The notes under the pieces: generated by a model | Databases searched by the model: none | What the model was told of the DNA's origin: nothing | The model's input: the letters and a program-made list of their open reading frames with translations, nothing else | NCBI RefSeq assembly: GCF_022829465.1 | Contig: NZ_JAKSXZ010000146.1 | Span: 310,001-374,000, forward strand | Direction: 5' to 3' | Length of the DNA stretch: 64,000 nucleotides | Origin: Methylobacterium sp. J-067 | GTDB taxonomy: Bacteria > Pseudomonadota > Alphaproteobacteria > Rhizobiales > Beijerinckiaceae | Shown here: positions 54,838-63,331 of the stretch, piece after piece | How positions within the stretch are numbered: position 1 is the first letter of the stretch | Layout: each line of letters opens with the position of its first letter | Made by a program: the position numbers and the translations under genes

Positions 54838-56499
54838 TTACCGGAACAGGATCAATGCCTTGGAGAGCGTGATGCCGATGCCCCAGAGGATCGGGATACC
54901 GACTACCGCCCAGGCGAGCAGCGCCCCGAGGCTGAACCCGCCCCGGCCGATGCCGAACGAGCCCGAGGGCACCTGCCGCGTGCCGGGGGCGGCGCCGAGT
55001 GCGGCGACCTCGGAATCCGCCATGAACCAGCGCCGGGCCAGGGGCCGGACGGCGAGGTTGCAGACGAAGCCGACCACGAGGAAGCCGGCCAGCACGTACA
55101 TGGTGCGCCCGTAGAGGTCGGCGCCCTGCACGCCGGAGGCCGCCTGGATCTCGCGGATCTTCGTCACCACGAACGGCCCGACGATGCCCGCCGTCGACCA
55201 CGCGGTGAGCAGCCGCCCGTGGATGGCCCCCACGAACTGCGTGCCGAAGATGTCGGCGAGGTAGGCCGGGATGGTGGCGAAGCCGCCGCCATACATCGAG
55301 AGGATGACGCAGAAGATCGCCACGAACAGCGCCTGCGAGCCGGCCGTCGCGGCGGAGGGCGCGGCGGCGTAGAGCAGCGCGCCCAGGAGGAAGAACGTGG
55401 CGTAGGTGACCTTCCGGCCGATCCGGTCGGAGAGGGAGGCCCAGAAGAACCGGCCCAGGATGTTGAACAGGGACAGGAGCCCGACGAAGCCCGCCGCGAT
55501 GGCCGCGACCTGCGCCTTCTGGCCGCCGTCCAGCGCGGAGAGCGCCGTGCCCGGCTGGCCGATGAGCGCGCCGCCGAAGATCTCCTGCAGCATCGGGGAG
55601 GCCAGCGCCAGCACGCCGATGCCGGCCGAGACGTTGAGACAGAGCACCAGCCAGATCATCCAGAACTGGAACGTCTTGTGCGCGTCCCGCAGGTGGACGT
55701 GCCCGGCGGCGATCATCGCGTTGGTAGAGGCGGCGGGCGGCGTCCAGCCCTCCGGCTTCCAGCCGGCCGGCGGCACGCGGTAGCCGAACGCGCCGGCCAT
55801 CATGAACAGCAGGTAGCCCACCCCCATCACCGCCAGCGTCTGCCAGACGCCGGCCGTGTCGGGGGTGCGGAAGGTCTTGATGAGCAGGTCGGCGAGGGGC
55901 GAGCCGATCATCGCGCCGCCGCCGAAGCCCATGATCGCCATGCCGGTGGCCATGCCGCGCCGGTCGGGAAACCATTTGATGAGCGTCGAGACCGGGGAGA
56001 TGTAGCCCAGGCCGAGGCCGATGCCGCCGATCAGGCCCATGCCGAGCCAGACCAGCCAGAGCTGGTGGATGTAGACGCCGAGCGAGCCGAGCAGGAAGCC
56101 GCCGCCCCAGCACAGGGCCGCCACGAGCCCGGCGTTGCGCGGGCCCGCCCGCTCCAGCCAGCCACCGAACAGCGCCGCCGAGAGGCCGAGCACCACGATG
56201 CCGATGGAGAAGACGGTGACGAGGTCGCTCACCCGCCAGTCGCAGGTGGTGGTGAAGAGGGCGGTCATCACGCCCATGTCGGGGCAGGCGGCCGCCGCCG
56301 GCTTGCCCACCGAGAGCGCGCGGCTCAGGGGCAGCCAGAACACCGAGAGGCCGTAGGCCATGCCGATGCAGAGATGGATGGCGAGGGCGGCGGGGGGAAC
56401 GAGCCAGCGGTTGAAACCGGGCTTGGCGACGATGCGCTCTCGCGACAGGACGCCATGCGTCTCACCGGGCGCAACTGCACCCGCAAACCCAGTCGTCAT
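54838..56499 (-). CDS. OFA-family MFS transporter (oxalate/formate antiporter type)
   Basis: A 553-residue OFA-family permease. FNRWLVPPAALAIHLCIGMA and YGLSVFWLPLSRAL open helix 1 with the OFA pattern. GYISPVSTLIKWFPDRRGMA and TGMAIMGFGGGAMIGSPLAD are the characteristic helix 4-5 segments. A C-terminal extension runs beyond helix 12. OFA members exchange oxalate for formate or move small carboxylates. The position after the formate dehydrogenase genes makes formate or oxalate exchange the leading guess. The start at 56499 has GGGAGG 6 bp upstream. Confidence 0.87.
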   Translation of the reverse strand: MTTGFAGAVAPGETHGVLSRERIVAKPGFNRWLVPPAALAIHLCIGMAYGLSVFWLPLSRALSVGKPAAAACPDMGVMTALFTTTCDWRVSDLVTVFSIGIVVLGLSAALFGGWLERAGPRNAGLVAALCWGGGFLLGSLGVYIHQLWLVWLGMGLIGGIGLGLGYISPVSTLIKWFPDRRGMATGMAIMGFGGGAMIGSPLADLLIKTFRTPDTAGVWQTLAVMGVGYLLFMMAGAFGYRVPPAGWKPEGWTPPAASTNAMIAAGHVHLRDAHKTFQFWMIWLVLCLNVSAGIGVLALASPMLQEIFGGALIGQPGTALSALDGGQKAQVAAIAAGFVGLLSLFNILGRFFWASLSDRIGRKVTYATFFLLGALLYAAAPSAATAGSQALFVAIFCVILSMYGGGFATIPAYLADIFGTQFVGAIHGRLLTAWSTAGIVGPFVVTKIREIQAASGVQGADLYGRTMYVLAGFLVVGFVCNLAVRPLARRWFMADSEVAALGAAPGTRQVPSGSFGIGRGGFSLGALLAWAVVGIPILWGIGITLSKALILFR

Positions 56500-56630
56500 G
56501 CGTAGCCTCCCGTAACGGCCTCGTTCAACGGGCCGTAATACGAAATGCACTTAGCGCACAGGCCAAGACGAGGCTAGCTCACGGATGACATCCCGAGGCT
56601 AATCCCACGGGGAAACCCGATCTTTGTCAT

Positions 56631-56659
56631 CGCGCCGCCATCCATTGCATGGCGGCGCG
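56631..56659. terminator. strong hairpin between fdsD and the OFA gene
   Basis: CGCGCCGCCAT-CCATTGC-ATGGCGGCGCG is an 11-bp perfect stem just after the fdsD stop. There is no clear T tract on the minus strand. It probably ends or processes the fds mRNA, which would give the transporter its own promoter in 56500-56630. Confidence 0.6.
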
Positions 56660-56664
56660 TCCTT

Positions 56665-56958
56665 TCAACCGGCGTCGCTGGCGCCGTCACCGAGCTTCTG
56701 CGGATCGCGGGTGGCCGCGCGGATCGGGCTCTCGGCCACCGGCTCGTCGATCTGCATCGCCCGGCGGACGAGGATGTCCGCCTTCTCGCCGAAGCCCGGC
56801 AGGGCCGCTTCGAGCTTGTGGACCATCTTCGGCGTCCAGAACGCCTCGATGTGCTTGTGGACGCCCGCCACCGCCTCGTCGTCCGGGTAGGACCGGAAGA
56901 ACGAGGCGATCTGGTTCGCCATGCGCAGGAGCTTGTCTTCCTGGGTGACCGCCGCCAT
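56665..56958 (-). CDS. fdsD: formate dehydrogenase delta subunit
   Basis: A 97-residue FdsD. MAAVTQEDKLLRMANQIASF and FRSYPDDEAVAGVHKHIEAFW, then TPKMVHKLEAAL are the conserved core; the tail after about residue 70 is variable. The protein helps insert or stabilise the molybdenum cofactor in FdsA, as reported for Rhodobacter and Cupriavidus. The ATG at 56958 is 5 bp after the fdsA stop. Confidence 0.9.
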   Translation of the reverse strand: MAAVTQEDKLLRMANQIASFFRSYPDDEAVAGVHKHIEAFWTPKMVHKLEAALPGFGEKADILVRRAMQIDEPVAESPIRAATRDPQKLGDGASDAG

Positions 56959-56963
56959 CGGGC

Positions 56964-59819
56964 CTACTCCGCCGCTTCCTGAGCGATCCGCGTGAGGGAG
57001 AAGTCCTCCTCGTAGAACTTCGCCTGCCAGTCGGAGGGCCGGTTGGTCCGCCGCACCTGCACCGCCGTCACCTTGTATTCGGGGCAGTTGGTCGCCCAAT
57101 CCGAATAGTCGGTGGTGATGACGTTGGCGCCGGTCTTGGCGTGGTGGAAGGTCGTGTAGACCACCCCCGGCTGCATCCGCTCGGACACGCTGGCCTTCAG
57201 GGCGATGTCGCCCGAACGGCTCTCCAGGGAGACGAGATCGCCGTCCACGATGCCGCGCAGTTCGGCATCGAAGGGGTGGATCTCCAGCACGTCCTCCTCG
57301 TGCCAGCGCGAGTTCTCGGTGCGCCGGGTCTGCGCGCCGACATTGTACTGGGACAGGATGCGGCCCGTGGTGAGGATCAGCGGGAACTTCGCCCCCGTCC
57401 GCTCCTCGGTCGGCACGAACTCGGTGATCATGAACCGGCCCTTGCCGCGCACGAAGCGGTCCACGTGCATCATCGGGGTGCCGAGCGGCGCCCTCTCGTT
57501 GCACGGCCACTGGATCGAGCCCAGCTCATCGAGCTTGGCGTAGGACACGCCGGTGAAGCTCGGGGTGAGGCTCGCGATCTCGTCCATGATCTGGGACGGG
57601 TGATCGTAGTGCATTTCGTAGCCGAGCGCCTTGGCGAGCAGGATCGTGCCCTCCCAGTCGCCGTAGCCGCCCATCGGCGGCATCACCTTGCGCACGCGGC
57701 TGATGCGCCGCTCGGCGTTCGTGAAGGTGCCGTCCTTCTCGAGGAACGACGCGCCCGGCAGGAAGACGTGGGCGTATTTCGCCGTCTCGTTCAGGAAGAT
57801 GTCCTGGATGACGATGCATTCCATCGCCATCAGGCCGGCGGTGACATGGTGCGTGTCGGGGTCCGACTGCGCGATGTCCTCGCCCTGGATGTACATGCCC
57901 TTGAACGCGCCCTCGACGGCCTCGTCCAGCATGTTGGTGATGCGCAGGCCCGGTGCGTTGTCGAGCTTGGCCCCCCAGAGGGCCTCGAAGCTCTCGCGGG
58001 TGGCGTCGTCCGAGACGTGGCGGTAGCCGGTGAGCTCGTGCGGGAACGAGCCCATGTCGCAGGAGCCCTGCACGTTGTTCTGGCCGCGGAGCGGGTTCAC
58101 GCCCGCGCCGAGCTTGCCGATGTTGCCGGTGGCCATGGCGATGTTGGCCATGCCCATGACCATCGTCGAGCCCTGGCTGTGCTCGGTGACGCCCAGCCCG
58201 TAATAGATGCCGGCCGCGCCGCCCTTGGCGTAGAGGCGGGCCGCGCCGCGCACGGCCTGCGGGTCGAGGCCGGTGAACTGCTCCTGGCTCTCCGGCGAGT
58301 GCCGCTCCTCGGCGACGAAGCGCGCCCAGGATTCGAACTCCGGCAGGTCACAGCGCTCGCGGACGTAGGCCTCGTCGATCAGGCCCTCGGTCACGATGAC
58401 ATGGGCCATCGAGTTGATGAAGGCGACGTTGGAGCCGGGCTTCAGCGGCAGGTGGAAGTCCGCCTTGATGTGGGGCGACTTCACGAGGTCGATCTTGCGG
58501 GGATCGGCGACGATCAGCTTCGCGCCCTGGCGCAGGCGCTTCTTCATCCGCGAGCCGAAGACCGGGTGGCCGTCGGTCGGGTTGGCGCCGATCACGAGGA
58601 TCACGTCGGAATGCTCGACGGACTTGAAGTCCTGCGTGCCGGCCGAGGTGCCGAGCGTGGACATCAGGCCGTAGCCGGTCGGCGAGTGGCAGACGCGGGC
58701 GCAGGTGTCGACGTTGTTGTTGCCGAAGGCGGCGCGGACCAGCTTCTGGACGAGGTAGGCTTCCTCGTTCGTGCAACGCGACGAGGTGATGCCGCCGACC
58801 GAGTCCTTACCGTAGGTCGCCTGGATGCGCTTGAACTCGGAAGCCGCCCGGCCGATCGCCTCCTCCCAGGAGACCTCGCGCCACGGATCCGTGATCTTCT
58901 CGCGGATCATCGGCTTGGTGATGCGGTCCTTGTGGGTGGCGTAGCCGTAGGCGAAGCGGCCCTTCACACAGCTATGGCCCTCGTTGGCCTTGCCGCCCTT
59001 GTAGGGGACCATGCGCACCACGCGGGTGCCCTGCATCTCCGCCTTGAACGAGCAGCCGACGCCGCAATAAGCGCAGGTCGTCACCTCCGCGTGCTCGGGC
59101 TGGCCGAACTCGTGGATCGTCTTCTCCTGGAGCGTCGCGGTCGGGCAGGCCTGGACGCAGGCGCCGCAGGACACGCACTCCGATTCCATGAAGTTCGTCG
59201 GCCCGGCGGCGACGCGGCTGTCGAAGCCCCGGCCGGCGATGGTCAGCGCGAAGGTGCCCTGCACCTCCTCACAGGCGCGGACGCAGCGGTTGCAGACGAT
59301 GCACTTCGACGGATCGTAGGTGAAGTACGGGTTGGACTCGTCCTTCGGGAGGTACTTCTCGGCGGTCGGCACGACGTGGTTGTCGCCCTCGTAGCCGTAG
59401 CGCACGTCGCGCAGGCCCACGACGCCGGCCATGTCCTGCAACTCGCAATCGCCGTTGGCGGCGCAGGTGAGGCAGGTCAGCGGGTGGTCGGAGATGTAGA
59501 GCTCCATCACCCCCTTGCGCATCTTGGCGAGCTTGTCGGTCTGTGTGCGCACGACCATGCCGTTCTCGGCCGGCGTGGTGCAGGAGGCCGGCGTGCCGCG
59601 GCGGCCCTCGATCTCCACGAGACAGAGGCGGCAGGAGCCGAACGGCTCCAAGCTGTCGGTGGCGCAGAGCTTGGGGATCTGCGTGCCGGCGGTCATGGCG
59701 GCGGCCATGACGGAGGTGCCGGCCGGGACCGTGACCTCCATCCCGTCGATGGTCAGGGTGACCGTCTGCTCGGCGACCCGGATCGGGGTGCCGTAGTCGA
59801 TCTCTTTGATGAGGGCCAT
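56964..59819 (-). CDS. fdsA: NAD-dependent formate dehydrogenase, alpha (molybdenum) subunit
   Basis: A 951-residue catalytic subunit oxidising formate to CO2. The N-terminal ferredoxin-like part has CATDSLEPFGSCRLCLVEI and the His-Cys cluster HPLTCLTCAANGDCEL. Two 4Fe-4S groups follow (CIVCNRCVRACEEVQ and CVSCGACVQACPTATL), then CAYCGVGCSF before the bis-MGD domain. The metal ligand Cys is in NVDTCARVCHSPT, with the conserved catalytic His beside it, at about residue 380. The order and length match FdsA and the Fdh2 type of M. extorquens rather than the two-subunit tungsten Fdh1. It is the third gene of the operon. Confidence 0.96.
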   Translation of the reverse strand: MALIKEIDYGTPIRVAEQTVTLTIDGMEVTVPAGTSVMAAAMTAGTQIPKLCATDSLEPFGSCRLCLVEIEGRRGTPASCTTPAENGMVVRTQTDKLAKMRKGVMELYISDHPLTCLTCAANGDCELQDMAGVVGLRDVRYGYEGDNHVVPTAEKYLPKDESNPYFTYDPSKCIVCNRCVRACEEVQGTFALTIAGRGFDSRVAAGPTNFMESECVSCGACVQACPTATLQEKTIHEFGQPEHAEVTTCAYCGVGCSFKAEMQGTRVVRMVPYKGGKANEGHSCVKGRFAYGYATHKDRITKPMIREKITDPWREVSWEEAIGRAASEFKRIQATYGKDSVGGITSSRCTNEEAYLVQKLVRAAFGNNNVDTCARVCHSPTGYGLMSTLGTSAGTQDFKSVEHSDVILVIGANPTDGHPVFGSRMKKRLRQGAKLIVADPRKIDLVKSPHIKADFHLPLKPGSNVAFINSMAHVIVTEGLIDEAYVRERCDLPEFESWARFVAEERHSPESQEQFTGLDPQAVRGAARLYAKGGAAGIYYGLGVTEHSQGSTMVMGMANIAMATGNIGKLGAGVNPLRGQNNVQGSCDMGSFPHELTGYRHVSDDATRESFEALWGAKLDNAPGLRITNMLDEAVEGAFKGMYIQGEDIAQSDPDTHHVTAGLMAMECIVIQDIFLNETAKYAHVFLPGASFLEKDGTFTNAERRISRVRKVMPPMGGYGDWEGTILLAKALGYEMHYDHPSQIMDEIASLTPSFTGVSYAKLDELGSIQWPCNERAPLGTPMMHVDRFVRGKGRFMITEFVPTEERTGAKFPLILTTGRILSQYNVGAQTRRTENSRWHEEDVLEIHPFDAELRGIVDGDLVSLESRSGDIALKASVSERMQPGVVYTTFHHAKTGANVITTDYSDWATNCPEYKVTAVQVRRTNRPSDWQAKFYEEDFSLTRIAQEAAE

Positions 59820-59829
59820 GGAAGCCTCC

Positions 59830-61389
59830 TCACTCAGCCGCCGCAGGCAGCGAGCCCGCGCGGCGAAAATCCTCGGGGAAGTGGGTGATGGCGCTCATCA
59901 CGGGCATCGGCGTCAGGCCGCCCATGGCGCAGAGCGAGCCGTCGGTCATGACCTCGCAAAGGTCCTCGACGAGCTTGAGATTCGCCTCGGGCCGGATGCC
60001 GGCGATCACCTTGTCCATCGTCTCGACGCCGCGCGTCGCGCCGATGCGGCAGGGGGTGCACTTGCCGCACGACTCGGTGGCGCAGAACTCAAAGGCGAAG
60101 CGGGCCTGGGAGGCCATGTCGACGGTGTCGTCGAACACGACGATGCCGCCATGGCCGACGAGGCCCTTCTTGGCCGCCATCGCCTCGTAATCGAGGGGCG
60201 TGTCGAGCAGGTGATCGGGGAAGTACGCCCCGAGCGGCCCGCCGACCTGCACGGCCCGCACCGGACGGCCCGAGCGGGTGCCGCCGCCATACTCCTGGAT
60301 CACCTCGCGCAGGGTGATGCCGAAGGCGAGCTCGATCAGGCCGCCATGCTTGATGTTGCCGGCGAGCTGGATCGGCAGGGTGCCGAGCGAGCGGCCCATG
60401 CCGTAATCGGCATAGGCCTTGGCGCCGTTATCCAGGATCCACGGCACGGCCGTAAAGGTCATCACGTTGTTGACCAGCGTCGGCTTGCCGAGGAAGCCCT
60501 TGAGCGCCGGGATCGGGGGCTTGGCCCGCACGATGCCGCGCTTGCCCTCCAGGCTCTCCAGCAGCGAGGTCTCTTCGCCGCAGATATAGGCGCCGGCGCC
60601 GAGGCGGACTTCCAGATGGAAGGCCTTGCCCGAGCCGAGGATGTTCTCGCCGAGCACCCCCGCCTTCACGCCGTTGGCGATGGCCTCCTTCAGGGTCTCG
60701 AAGGCCTGCGGATATTCGGAGCGCAGGTAGATGTAGCCCCGCGTCGCGCCCGTGGCGACGGCGGCGATGGTCATGCCCTCGATGAGGTTGAAGGGGTCGC
60801 CCTCCATCATCATCCGGTCGGCGAAGGTGCCGGAATCGCCCTCGTCGGCATTGCAGACCACGTATTTCTGGTCCGCCTTGGCCAGCATCACCGTGTTCCA
60901 CTTGATGCCCGCCGGGAAGCCGGCGCCGCCGCGCCCGCGCAGGCCCGACTCGCGCACCGCCGTCACGATGCCCTCGGCATCGAGCTTCAGCGCCGCCTCA
61001 AGGCCGCGATAGCCGCCATGAGCCCGGTAATCCTCGACGGAGACCGGATCGATGACGCCGCAGCGGTGGAAGGTCAGGCGCTGCTGCTTGGCGAGGAACG
61101 GGATTTTCTCCGGGTCGCCCAGGCGTAGGGCATGCTCGCCGCCGGTCGGGAGACCGCCATCGAGGAGGGCGTCGATGTCCTTGAGCGTCACCGGCCCGTA
61201 GGCGACGCGGCCCTCGGGCGTGGCCACCTCGACCATCGGCTCCAGCCAGAACAGGCCGCGCGAGCCCGTGCGGACGATGATGACGTCGAGGCCGCGCCGC
61301 TCGGCGCCCGCGAACAGCGCGCGGGCGACCTTGTTGGCGCCGAGCCCGAGGGCCACGGCATCGCGGGGGACGTAAAGCGTGACGCTCAC
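59830..61389 (-). CDS. fdsB: NAD-dependent formate dehydrogenase, beta (diaphorase) subunit
   Basis: A 519-residue NuoF-like subunit that passes electrons to NAD+. The N-terminal thioredoxin-like part (LGLGANKVARALFAGAERRG) is followed by the FMN/NAD site GLRGRGGAGFPAGIKWNTV and GAGAYICGEETSLLESLEGK. The 4Fe-4S motif ESCGKCTPCRIGATRGVE is near the end. The start is GTG at 61389, overlapping the fdsG stop as GTGA; the open frame further upstream is Arg-rich and not family-like. Confidence 0.96.
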   Translation of the reverse strand: MSVTLYVPRDAVALGLGANKVARALFAGAERRGLDVIIVRTGSRGLFWLEPMVEVATPEGRVAYGPVTLKDIDALLDGGLPTGGEHALRLGDPEKIPFLAKQQRLTFHRCGVIDPVSVEDYRAHGGYRGLEAALKLDAEGIVTAVRESGLRGRGGAGFPAGIKWNTVMLAKADQKYVVCNADEGDSGTFADRMMMEGDPFNLIEGMTIAAVATGATRGYIYLRSEYPQAFETLKEAIANGVKAGVLGENILGSGKAFHLEVRLGAGAYICGEETSLLESLEGKRGIVRAKPPIPALKGFLGKPTLVNNVMTFTAVPWILDNGAKAYADYGMGRSLGTLPIQLAGNIKHGGLIELAFGITLREVIQEYGGGTRSGRPVRAVQVGGPLGAYFPDHLLDTPLDYEAMAAKKGLVGHGGIVVFDDTVDMASQARFAFEFCATESCGKCTPCRIGATRGVETMDKVIAGIRPEANLKLVEDLCEVMTDGSLCAMGGLTPMPVMSAITHFPEDFRRAGSLPAAAE

Positions 61390-61862
61390 TGGCGTACCTC
61401 CGTCAGGGCGGCTTCCAGGGCGTCGGCGGTGAGATGCGCGACGGGTTCGCCATCGACCAGGGCGGCCGGGCCGTTGGCGCAGAGGCCGAGGCAATAGACC
61501 GGCTCCACCGTGGCGGAGCCGTCGGTGGCCGTGCCGTGCCAATCGCAGCCGAGGCGGCCGAGGATTTCGCGGTGCAGGGAATCCGAGCCCATCGCCTGAC
61601 AGGCCTCGGCCCGGCAGAGCTTCACCTCGTGGCGGCCGGCGGCCGGCGCCTTGCGGAAGTCGTGGTAGAAGCTGACGCAGCCGAACACCTCGGCGTTCGA
61701 CACGTTCAGGGCATCGGCGATCAGGGGGATCGCGCCGTGATCCACGTAGCCGAAGGTTTCCTGCAGCGCGTGCAGAATCGGCAGCGTGGCGCCTTCGAGA
61801 TGGCTGTGCTCGGCGATGATGCCCGAGGCCCGCTCGTGGCTCCAGGGCTCGTGACGCGGCAT
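61386..61862 (-). CDS. fdsG: NAD-dependent formate dehydrogenase, gamma (NuoE-like) subunit
   Basis: A 158-residue NuoE-like subunit holding one [2Fe-2S] cluster. HLEGATLPILHALQETFGYV and VFGCVSFYHDFRK are the family start. The cluster Cys are in LCRAEACQAMG and YCLGLCANGPAALVDG (C-x4-C and C-x3-C). It is the first gene of fdsG-fdsB-fdsA-fdsD. The 260 bp upstream hold a dyad that may be an operator but no gene. Confidence 0.95.
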   Translation of the reverse strand: MPRHEPWSHERASGIIAEHSHLEGATLPILHALQETFGYVDHGAIPLIADALNVSNAEVFGCVSFYHDFRKAPAAGRHEVKLCRAEACQAMGSDSLHREILGRLGCDWHGTATDGSATVEPVYCLGLCANGPAALVDGEPVAHLTADALEAALTEVRQ

Positions 61863-61878
61863 AGGTTTCCTGCCCAGT

Positions 61879-61908
61879 CTGTTCCTGTTCTAAGTCGAAG
61901 TGGAACAG
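61879..61908. promoter_or_regulatory. dyad upstream of fdsG
   Basis: CTGTTCC (61879-61885) and GGAACAG (61902-61908) form a 7-bp dyad with a 16-bp spacer, beginning 17 bp before the fdsG start codon. A second TGTTC lies between. It is a candidate operator or attenuation site. Confidence 0.4.
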
Positions 61909-62122
61909 AATTGCAGGCGCGCTTCAATCGCGCTGTCCGGTGGGCCGACAAAGGACGTCTGTTGAACTGTTACCTTGCGGGCGACCGATCGACCCGTCCG
62001 CCCTCAGCGTAAGGCCGTGCTACCGAAACCTTTCACCAGCGTTTGCAGCGGGCTGACGACATCCTCGGCCACGGCGAACGGCTGTCGAGCTTGCCGCGCG
62101 ACATGCAGAAAAGTGCCGGCCG

Positions 62123-62779
62123 TCAGAACTCCATGTCGAGTTCTTCGATCTCCTCCGGCTCCTGGGCGGCCGCCTCGGCCCACTCGATCATGAGCGGCCA
62201 GTGCAGGATCGTGTCGCGGTAGGCGGCGGCGCCCGGCGGCAGCGCCACGTCGTAGGTGCGGAAGCGGGTGCAGACGGGGGCGAACATCGCGTCCGCGAGG
62301 GAGGGCGTCTTCCCGAACAGATACGGGCCCTCGTAGCGGTCGAGGCAATCGTCGAAGATCGTGACGATGCGCTCGATGTCGGCCTTGGCGCCGTTGAACA
62401 CCCGGAAGCCGGGGTGGAACGCCTTCAGGTTCATCGGCAGGGCGGAGCGCAGGTTCACGAAGCCCCCGTGCATCTCGCCCGCGATGGAGAAGCAATGCGC
62501 CCGCTCGGCCCGACCCTCCGGCAGCAGGCCGGCCCTCGGGAAGGTCTCGTGCAGGTAGGCGGTGATGGCGAGGGTGTCCCACACGACGATGTCGCCGTGG
62601 CGCAGCCGGGGCACGAGGAAGGAGGGCGAAAGGTGCAGCAGCTCCGCCCGGCTGGTCGTGTCCTCGCCGGACAGGAGTTCGGTGGAGAAATCGAGCCCCG
62701 CCATCCGGCAGATCAGCCAGCCCCGCAGGGACCAGGAGGAATAGTTGCGGCTGGAGATGGTCAGCGTCGCAGCGGTCAT
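62123..62779 (-). CDS. glutathione S-transferase family protein
   Basis: A 218-residue GST. The N-terminal thioredoxin fold is LTISSRNYSSWSLRGWLICR, where SSWSLR holds the catalytic-site Ser. LSPSFLVPRLRHGDIVVWDT is the cis-Pro/glutathione-binding stretch. The helical C-terminal domain includes FNGAKADIERIVTIFDDCLD and GKTPSLADAMFAPVCTRF, the N-capping motif region. It is complete, unlike the GST remnant at 38675. The substrate is unknown. It stands between the fds operon and the ccm genes. Confidence 0.9.
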   Translation of the reverse strand: MTAATLTISSRNYSSWSLRGWLICRMAGLDFSTELLSGEDTTSRAELLHLSPSFLVPRLRHGDIVVWDTLAITAYLHETFPRAGLLPEGRAERAHCFSIAGEMHGGFVNLRSALPMNLKAFHPGFRVFNGAKADIERIVTIFDDCLDRYEGPYLFGKTPSLADAMFAPVCTRFRTYDVALPPGAAAYRDTILHWPLMIEWAEAAAQEPEEIEELDMEF

Positions 62780-62869
62780 CGTCCCCTCCCGGCTTCGTAT
62801 GATCCGCTGCCAGATCCAAGACTCGTGCCGAACGGTCCGGAGGGGCGAATCAGGCCGATGGGAACGAGC

Positions 62870-63331
62870 CTACTCCCGTCGCAGCAGCGCGGCGACCTCC
62901 GCCTCCTCGGCGGCCGAGAGGTGCCGTACGGGGGCGGTAGGGCGGCGGCGCGCGAGGCGCCACAGGCCGAACAGGCCGAGCACCACGGCGAGCGCGGGCG
63001 TCAGCCACAGGATCAGGGTGTGAAGGGCGAAGACCGGGCGCAGCAGGACGAACTCGCCGTAGCGGGCGACGATGTAGTCCCGCACCGCCTCGTTGCTGTC
63101 GCCCTTCGCCAAGCGGTCGCGCACCAGCAGGCGGAGGTCCTTGGCGAGCGGCGCGTCGGAATCGTCGATGGACTGGTTCTGGCAGACGAGGCAGCGCAGC
63201 CCCTCGGAGATCTCCCGCGCCCGGTGTTCCAGGGCGGGGTCCTTCATCACCTCGCCCGGCTGCACGGCAAGCGCCGGCAGCGGGGCGAGGAGGAGCGCGG
63301 CGGCGAGCGCGCAGCGGGCCGTCACGCTCAT
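62870..63331 (-). CDS. ccmH: cytochrome c maturation protein CcmH (CycL)
   Basis: A 153-residue membrane-anchored thiol reductant for apocytochrome c. The signal peptide MSVTARCALAAALLLAPLPA is followed by RCLVCQNQSI with redox C46 and C49, then DLRLLVRDRLAKGDSNEAVR and YIVARYGEFVLLRP. The membrane helix is LILWLTPALAVVLGLFGLW. The short form lacks the C-terminal TPR (CcmI) part. The ATG overlaps the ccmF stop (ATGA). Confidence 0.95.
   Translation of the reverse strand: MSVTARCALAAALLLAPLPALAVQPGEVMKDPALEHRAREISEGLRCLVCQNQSIDDSDAPLAKDLRLLVRDRLAKGDSNEAVRDYIVARYGEFVLLRPVFALHTLILWLTPALAVVLGLFGLWRLARRRPTAPVRHLSAAEEAEVAALLRRE

Noticed and set aside
57141..59888. Open frame of over 900 codons on the plus strand, antisense to fdsA
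   Set aside because: It is a mirror of the GC-rich fdsA gene; the translation is Arg/Ala/Gly/His-rich with no domain, while fdsA is unmistakable.
62089..62110. Sigma54-like GGCAC...TGC element upstream of fdsG on the minus strand
   Set aside because: Only 9 bp separate the GG and GC dinucleotides; 10 are required.
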